Below, in pieces: positions 5,952 through 11,198 of a stretch of DNA of 11,198 nt. The first letter of the stretch is position 1, and the number at the start of each line of letters is the position of its first letter. The notes beneath the pieces are model-generated. The model was not told the origin of the DNA. It did not search any database and saw only the letters and a program-made list of their open reading frames with translations. The stretch comes from CAZNDN01 sp964571815 (GTDB taxonomy: Bacteria; Fibrobacterota; Chitinivibrionia; Chitinivibrionales; WJKA01): NCBI GenBank assembly GCA_964571815.1, contig CAZNDN010000131.1, positions 1-11,198 on the forward strand, given 5' to 3'. The translations under genes and the position numbers were made by a program.

Positions 5952-6058
5952 CTCTGATTCGGGAATCCGCACATGGGACAAGTGCACGCCTGCCAACGAC
6001 CGCGAGTCTGAACAAAGAAACCGGGATCCATACTCGCCCGAACGACTATTTTGTGCCC

Positions 6059-7264
6059 ATGCACCGACAATCCCCTGTTCTTCCCGCCCGCTTCACGGCG
6101 TCCATTCCAAAACTCATTGCCCTGCTCGTCTCGGCCGCTTCGGTTATCGTCCTCTTCAGAGCGCGCATTCCCTCACACCCGGGAACTATTGCGGCCTCCC
6201 TGCCCTCGACCGTTCCCTGGAAATCGATTGGAGGATGCGGCGCGGGGATTTCGTCCCCCGGCGGTGGCGCGCCCGGTGCGCTCTCACTTCCCCTCTGGCC
6301 GGATCCGATCCCGGCCGAGAAACGCTTCGGTGTGCAGACGCTCGTTGCCCACTCCCGGGATCAACTCTACTCCCTCCTTGCATTCCCGCTGCGCCTGACA
6401 TGGTTTCCCCACCGTCGAATTCAGCTCGGCTCGACCATTCCTTTCGTTCGCAACGCAGGAGAAGCCTGCGCGCCGCGGGCTTTTTCACCAACAAGCTACG
6501 CAACCGGTGGATTGGCCGATATCTCGGTCGATGCACGGTTGTTGCTGATTCCCGAGAATCCCGTTGTCGCCGCCCTGGCCGTGCAGTTTCCCACGGGCGC
6601 CTACGATATCAGCCGCGGCGCGGAATCGTATGCGTCGTACCTCCCGGTTCGTTTCCAGCCCGGTACCGGCGTGTACGCGCTTGCATTGACCCTCAGGCAC
6701 CAACGGAAAATGTTTGCCAAGGGGTTGTGGCATTTCGGGGCAGGCTATGCCGCCCCGTTTCAGATGCGCCCAGTGAGCGGGAAGAACGAGTTCATCGACG
6801 GCTGGCTGGAGGCATACGCACAAGAGAAGTCCGGCAAACGGTTCTATTATCGCTTCAAGCCCTACGGTGAAAACGACCTGGGGCGTGTTGTCCCGTCGGA
6901 GCTGCTTCTTGACTGTCGCTACTCCCACATTGTCAACAGTCTCTTTCGCCACACCTGGGTAGTGCGTCTCACGTTGCCTTTCGGCGTGCACTGGATTCAC
7001 GATGAGCGAATCGACCGGTACGACCCGCGGCCCGACCCGGAGCACAGGATGTGGAGATCGACCTGGCTCTACATGCCCGAGCTGTGCGTCAAGGGCTTTG
7101 CCGCCGTATGTTTTGTGGGCCTTCCCCTTAACGACAAGGCAAACGACGGCAATCCCGAGAGCACTTACGACGACACCCCGTATGCTCGTAGTGACGGGCC
7201 GGACTGGAATTCGTTTCTTCAGGAGTCGTATTCAGGGCTGGGAATCAGGTACCGGTTCAAATAG
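6059..7264 (+). CDS. Outer-membrane beta-barrel protein (MetA/phenol-degradation transporter-like)
   Basis: The 401-residue product opens with a basic and then hydrophobic segment (IPKLIALLVSAASVIVLF, about residues 18-35) that can serve as a signal peptide. It continues as alternating polar and aromatic/hydrophobic strands typical of a barrel. The segments GLADISVDARLLL, AALAVQFPTGAYD (about 172-182), LPVRFQPGTGVYALALTL and the aromatic ending GLGIRYRFK resemble the outer-membrane family annotated as MetA-pathway of phenol degradation (PF13557), of unsettled substrate. The ATG at 6059 is preferred to a GTG at 6053; neither has a clear Shine-Dalgarno, and residues about 40-75 are Pro/Gly-rich and atypical. 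The gene is convergent with the beta-helix gene, and their ends overlap by 33 bases. Fairly sure of an outer-membrane barrel, less of the subfamily. Confidence 0.65.
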   Translation: MHRQSPVLPARFTASIPKLIALLVSAASVIVLFRARIPSHPGTIAASLPSTVPWKSIGGCGAGISSPGGGAPGALSLPLWPDPIPAEKRFGVQTLVAHSRDQLYSLLAFPLRLTWFPHRRIQLGSTIPFVRNAGEACAPRAFSPTSYATGGLADISVDARLLLIPENPVVAALAVQFPTGAYDISRGAESYASYLPVRFQPGTGVYALALTLRHQRKMFAKGLWHFGAGYAAPFQMRPVSGKNEFIDGWLEAYAQEKSGKRFYYRFKPYGENDLGRVVPSELLLDCRYSHIVNSLFRHTWVVRLTLPFGVHWIHDERIDRYDPRPDPEHRMWRSTWLYMPELCVKGFAAVCFVGLPLNDKANDGNPESTYDDTPYARSDGPDWNSFLQESYSGLGIRYRFK

Positions 7265-9508
7265 GAAGCGCGGGATAATCAGGCCGTCGGCCTGCCGGCG
7301 CAGCATGGCGTTGACATGCGGAAGAGAGTGCGGTTCGATCGACCACGATTCGAGGAGGCGGCCGGACAGGTCAAACAGTTCCACGTGCCTGCACCCTTGA
7401 GGGATTCTCAGTCGGGTTCCATGAACATGCAGTCGTGTAGATGCAGAAGTCCCCTCACCCGCGGCACGCCCTTTCCGCGCCCTGCTTGTGCGCCGGCGCG
7501 CCCCCCCCGCCGTCGGAAGATGCGCTCCACCTTCGCCGGTCCACACGGTGAACGTGTTCCTCCCCTTCTTCAGGTTCTGAAACGGCCCCGGAACCGCGGT
7601 CCCGTCATCGGGAATCGGGTTCCCGAAAAAGTCGTTGTCAAGCTCCGACACGGACTCGGCACCTACCGACGAAGGCTCGAACGGGATAGTAAGTGTGAGC
7701 GTGAAGGTCGTTGTGTCGAATTCAACCGTGTCGCCGCGCGAAATAAAGAGAGAATGCTCCGACAATCCCGCGCCGGCCCGGCTCCAGTACGTTTTCCACT
7801 CCTCGTAGGTAAGCGTGGCCCGTGTCTTGAACGGAACCGAAAACTCATCGGCCCCCGGAGACTCATCACCGAGCGTCCGGTCGATCTCGGCGATCATGTC
7901 GTCGAACGAACTGTAATCGTTAGTCAGGATAATCGAGAAACTCCGATCGTCGGCCGCCGCGGAGACGACGTTGTAATCCGCATCGTTGTTTCGACAGCGG
8001 TTCGACGGAATAGGAAAAGTCAAATCGCGACGGTTGCCCAGCAGCAGGTTGTTGTACAAGCTGTTGTCGAGCGTGTACGCACTGCCCCGATTGGTGACAT
8101 TCCGGATGAAGTAGGCATCCCCGATGCTTCCGTAGTGATTGGTTCCGCTCGTGTTGGCAATAAGATTGTGAGCGGTGCAGACCTTCGACGCGTCGTGCTG
8201 ATACACACCGTTCATCCCGTTGTTGACCATAATGTTGTTGTCGACGAGCACGGTCTCGCGGCGGGAGAGTTCGACAAAAACGGCCGACGTTCTGTTGTGC
8301 GCAAAAACATTGCGGGTGATACGGATATCGTTGTTGCGGTTGTCGAAATAGGCCGACGCCGCATTGTTGCACATGAACAGGTTTCCTTCGACCAGGGCTT
8401 TCTCCACATTGTGACACTTGATTACCGCCGCCTCCGGTCCCTTGTGCGAAAGGGCATTGTTGCGGAGAAAGACGTTGTCGACGATAGTCAGGTCCGAGGG
8501 ACCGAACGCCATGATAGCATCCGTCCCGTTATCGAGAAACGTATTGCCGGCTATCCGATGATGTCCGATCTTGTCCTGATCGTACTCATAGCGGGGATCC
8601 ACCCCCTCAAGCTCGCCCTCCACCCCGTGAGCCTTCTCCTGGCCGCAGTCCACTCCCAGTGACTTGGCATGACGAATGACATTGTTTTCGATCACCCAGT
8701 GGTGACCGCTGCGCGTGCCGACCATGCCCGCCTGCGCCTTCGCTTCGTGCCCCGGAAGATAGAAGCCTCCGGGATACTGATTGCCGCAATGCTCGAAGAC
8801 AAAATTCCTGATCGTGATGTATCCCAGAAAGCGCTTGTGCGGGGCGAATACTCTCCGCTGAACGGTTATCTCGACGGTGGTGTTGGACGGTGACTCGCCC
8901 TTCCGGAAATGCACGTATATCCTGTCTTCCTCGGGCACGTACATCCAGGCATTCGAAAAAAACTTGACCTTGTCGATCTTATCCTGCTCAAGCGCCCGCT
9001 CCCCGTCGATAAACACCTGCCCGCAGGTTCGCCCCTTCCCCATGTCGAAGGACACTTTGAAGGGATTCGAGCCGTCGATCTGCGAGTCGTCGGTGAACAG
9101 AGCCGGATCGGGCTGAGCCGAATAGACCTGCGGATCGTCGAATTCCATGCGCCACTGAGGCTCCCACACAACCGAGCCTTTCACCACGACACGCTCGCCG
9201 GGTACGCCCATGTATACGATCGGCGCACCCTCCCTGCCTTCCCGCGGCGGTGCGACACGCTCACGGTAGACCCCCTCACCCACACGTACCGTATCGCCCG
9301 GCTGAGCCACCTGTGCCGCCGCAGAGATGCTGGGATACGGTTTCCCCGCGGACCCGTCGGCCCCATCCCGGGCTGCCGAAGAGGAAACATGCCACATCCG
9401 GCCCGCAAAAAGGGACGTGGCGAGAACTACGAGGAAAACGACAGGCAGGTACGAACGACCTGTGAAACTCATGACAGCACCGCAGGGAAAGAGGGAATAG
9501 GGGCTCAT
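7232..9508 (-). CDS. Secreted right-handed parallel beta-helix protein with T9SS-like tail
   Basis: This is a large extracytoplasmic protein (758 residues from the ATG at 9508, 746 from the ATG at 9472, the latter placing the signal peptide better). After the leader LPVVFLVVLATSLFA comes the beta-helix cap WHVSSSAARDG, KPYPSISAAAQVAQPGDTV, VRVGEGVYRERV (about 39-85), as in DUF1565-type polysaccharide lyases and hydrolases. Residues about 120-240 hold a GQVFIDGE insert. Residues about 260-500 are coils built on NNVI, NTFLDN, DNVFLRNN, NLFMCNN and NNIMVNN. A domain with alternating Thr/Phe strands follows (about 600-670), then a low-complexity Arg/Gly/Ala linker and a tail with VELFDLSGRLLESW that resembles a type IX secretion sorting domain. 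No start has a clear Shine-Dalgarno. It lies 84 bases downstream of a second beta-helix gene on the same strand. A carbohydrate-active enzyme is likely; the substrate is not readable. Confidence 0.8.
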   Translation of the reverse strand: MSPYSLFPCGAVMSFTGRSYLPVVFLVVLATSLFAGRMWHVSSSAARDGADGSAGKPYPSISAAAQVAQPGDTVRVGEGVYRERVAPPREGREGAPIVYMGVPGERVVVKGSVVWEPQWRMEFDDPQVYSAQPDPALFTDDSQIDGSNPFKVSFDMGKGRTCGQVFIDGERALEQDKIDKVKFFSNAWMYVPEEDRIYVHFRKGESPSNTTVEITVQRRVFAPHKRFLGYITIRNFVFEHCGNQYPGGFYLPGHEAKAQAGMVGTRSGHHWVIENNVIRHAKSLGVDCGQEKAHGVEGELEGVDPRYEYDQDKIGHHRIAGNTFLDNGTDAIMAFGPSDLTIVDNVFLRNNALSHKGPEAAVIKCHNVEKALVEGNLFMCNNAASAYFDNRNNDIRITRNVFAHNRTSAVFVELSRRETVLVDNNIMVNNGMNGVYQHDASKVCTAHNLIANTSGTNHYGSIGDAYFIRNVTNRGSAYTLDNSLYNNLLLGNRRDLTFPIPSNRCRNNDADYNVVSAAADDRSFSIILTNDYSSFDDMIAEIDRTLGDESPGADEFSVPFKTRATLTYEEWKTYWSRAGAGLSEHSLFISRGDTVEFDTTTFTLTLTIPFEPSSVGAESVSELDNDFFGNPIPDDGTAVPGPFQNLKKGRNTFTVWTGEGGAHLPTAGGARRRTSRARKGRAAGEGTSASTRLHVHGTRLRIPQGCRHVELFDLSGRLLESWSIEPHSLPHVNAMLRRQADGLIIPRFLFEPVPDSQP

Positions 9509-9592
9509 CTACAGTAGTAATATAAGAAAAAGAGTGACGGAAAGCCCTGACATGGAGGCTGCTCGACTTGCGGAGTTGCGGAAAACGCGCGG
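9509..9592 (-). other. Spacer between the two beta-helix genes
   Basis: 84 bases. On the - strand a T-rich stretch leads into TATATT about 12 bases before the ATG at 9508, a possible weak -10 element. No stem strong enough for a terminator is visible, so read-through from the upstream gene is plausible. Confidence 0.3.
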
Positions 9593-11198
9593 CTACTGCC
9601 GCTGGGGCAGGTTGCCGACGACAACCATGCGGCCGGTTCGCGAGGCTACCACACCGGTCCGGGTCCGCACGCTGTTTCGCGAACCCAGGCAATGCCCCCG
9701 TATGGTATACCAGACGGTGCTATTCGGCGGATTTCCAGGCCCCTGTGAACGGACACGAGGATTCACCGACCGGGTCGGGATACCGAATCCTTCACGAATC
9801 CAGTCGTTAATTGCCGACGCGGTGTAGGCCGTGCGCCAGGTGCCCCTGCCCTGTTCCCGAACCCGTCCAACGAACCCCTCCATGCTTTCATCTCCGCCCT
9901 GCACGCCATTGTACTTCTCCACCGTGCGGTCGGGATCGGCGTACGAGATGCGGCCGGCCGACCCACCGGTCTCGGCGGAACGCGCACGCCAGTCAGCGAA
10001 CCCCAGAGAACTTCCGTCAATCCGGAACCATTCCGATTCATCACGGGCGCTGAAATAGGCGTTGTCCGAGAAGTCGTATCCGGCAAGGACGGCAGGCATT
10101 CGCATGAGACATACATTCAGGCCCGGACACTGAATGTCGTTGTCCGAAAACACTATCCCTTCGCTTGTCGTGCCGTCCCTGAACACCACCAGCGGTGAAT
10201 GGGAGCGAAGATCGTGGATGACATTGTCCCGTATGGTTACGTTGCGGGTCTCACCTTCCATTTTCAGCGCCCGCACGTTGGTGACACCGGGATCGACCTG
10301 GTGCGCGAAAACATTGCCGGTCACCTCTCCACCGTCCCAGTCGTTGATATCCAGCCCCCAGCCCAGTGTGCGGTTGGTAGGGCGTGAACGGCCGATATCG
10401 AGCACGACATTGCGCCGGATCGCAATGTTTTTGAACCGATAAGGAGGGTCCGTTTTGTTGCCGCCGATACCGATACCGATTTCTCCGTCAACGTACAAGT
10501 TGTTCTCGATCGTGATATCGTGTGCACTCCCCTGCCCGTCGTTGGCCGTCCACTTATTTCCCATGCTGGAGGGGCGCAGAAATATGTTTTCACGGAATGT
10601 CACGCCTTTTGAGTTGCAGAAGTACGTGTTGTGGTTGAACATGGTCGCCTGGCCGTCGGCCTTCTCGTTCCCGTCGTCGATCTGCTGTCGGTACCAGCCG
10701 TTATGATCGAAAACATTGCCTTCAAGAACCATCGACACATTGTTGGTATACAGCCCCTGCGAGTGAGCGGTTGTGCTGTAGTTATCCACGATCACGTTGC
10801 GCCGTACGATAATATCTTCCAGCGTTCCCGGTCCCTGGATCACGTTACCGGTGTAGAACCTGAACAGGCACCCTTCGATCAGCTATCCCCGCGCGACGTA
10901 TCCTTCACCGCAGAACAGGTTGAATCCGGTGCTTCCTTCCCCGGAAACATACTCCGGAGAATCCGGGTTTCGCGTGTGTGCATAGCATGCAATATCCACT
11001 GCCGCGAAGTTATTGGTGGACTTGCAGCACCGGTTCAGTCCGCTCTCCGCACCGGTCTTGAGCAGTGGACGGCTTTCGCCCGGTCCGTACGATGAGAACA
11101 GGAACGGCTCGGCATCCGAACGTCCATTGCGCACCATCCCACTCTCATACCAGACCTCTCCCCGTTTCAGAAGCACCCAGTCGGGATGCCCGTCGCGT
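9593..11198 (-). CDS. Second right-handed beta-helix protein, 5'-partial and interrupted by an in-frame TAG
   Basis: The frame is open from the window edge (DGHPDWVLLKRGEVWYESG, visible from 11197) to a TAG at 9593, except for one TAG at 10885-10883. Both sides of that TAG are in the same frame and both read as beta-helix: GFNLFCGEGYVARG before it, LIEGCLFRFYTGNVIQG after it. The opening block (DWVLLKRGEVW, FLFSSYGPGESRPLLKTG) and the coils (RRNVIVDN, EGNVFDHNGW, RENIFLRPS, ENNLYVDGEIGIGIGG, RRNVVLDIG, TGNVFAHQ, RDNVIHDL) match secreted parallel beta-helix proteins of polysaccharide-degrading bacteria. The tail (VWYTIRGHCLGSRNS, TGVVASRTGRMVVVG) resembles a degenerate sorting domain. The true start and signal peptide lie outside the window. 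It is upstream of the other beta-helix gene on the same strand. Either a nonsense mutation, a sequencing error, or two gene fragments. Confidence 0.75.
10883..10885 (-). other. In-frame TAG stop inside beta-helix gene
   Basis: TAG between ARG and LIEGC with no change of frame. TAG also ends the transposase, the barrel gene and this same gene, so it is a normal stop codon in this genome. Confidence 0.85.

Noticed and set aside
7316..8662. Long + strand open frame (about 448 codons) antisense to the beta-helix gene
   Set aside because: It is rich in Arg/Val with no domain or Shine-Dalgarno, and it mirrors the high-GC codon pattern of the genuine - strand gene.
10883..10885. TAG recoding (stop reassignment or pyrrolysine)
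   Set aside because: TAG terminates the transposase, the barrel gene and this gene itself in the same window.

Overview
The window looks like a scaffold piece from a draft or metagenome-assembled genome of a moderately high-GC, didermic bacterium, probably of the FCB group (Bacteroidota, Fibrobacterota or relatives). This is an inference from four features: a DUF4199-type membrane protein, a protein with ADS(I/L)R hexapeptide repeats behind a signal peptide, secreted parallel beta-helix proteins with tails resembling type IX secretion sorting domains, and an outer-membrane barrel protein. Two runs of exactly 100 N (4203-4302 and 5828-5927) are scaffolding gaps of unknown true length.

Layout. 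Bases 159-2568 (+ strand) hold three genes, all apparently altered: a DUF4199 membrane protein with an abnormal C-terminal extension, an ImmA/IrrE-type (COG2856) protein that lacks its metallopeptidase core, and a sulfatase that lacks its N-terminal catalytic part and starts with a GNAT-acetyltransferase-like leader. Bases 2653-4148 (- strand) hold an intact creatininase-family amidohydrolase followed by a secreted repeat protein that is frameshifted in a five-T run. Bases 4303-5827 are a RAYT-type mobile element: a Y1/HUH transposase on the - strand, bounded by 11-bp inverted tips and abutting short tandem arrays that coincide with both assembly gaps. Bases 6059-7264 (+) encode an outer-membrane barrel protein. 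Bases 7232-11198 (-) carry two secreted right-handed beta-helix proteins in tandem; the upstream one is cut by the window edge and interrupted by an in-frame TAG.

How it fits together. The beta-helix pair, the barrel and the truncated sulfatase suggest polysaccharide handling at the cell surface, but no substrate can be read from the sequence. The left part looks like a decay zone with deletions, fusions and a frameshift near a mobile element. The most unusual structure is the RAYT element with its tips and flanking arrays: the outermost GGGT(C) of the element recurs in each array unit next to different host-derived bases, and both assembly gaps fall exactly there. I found no CRISPR array, rRNA or tRNA, and no convincing new defence system.
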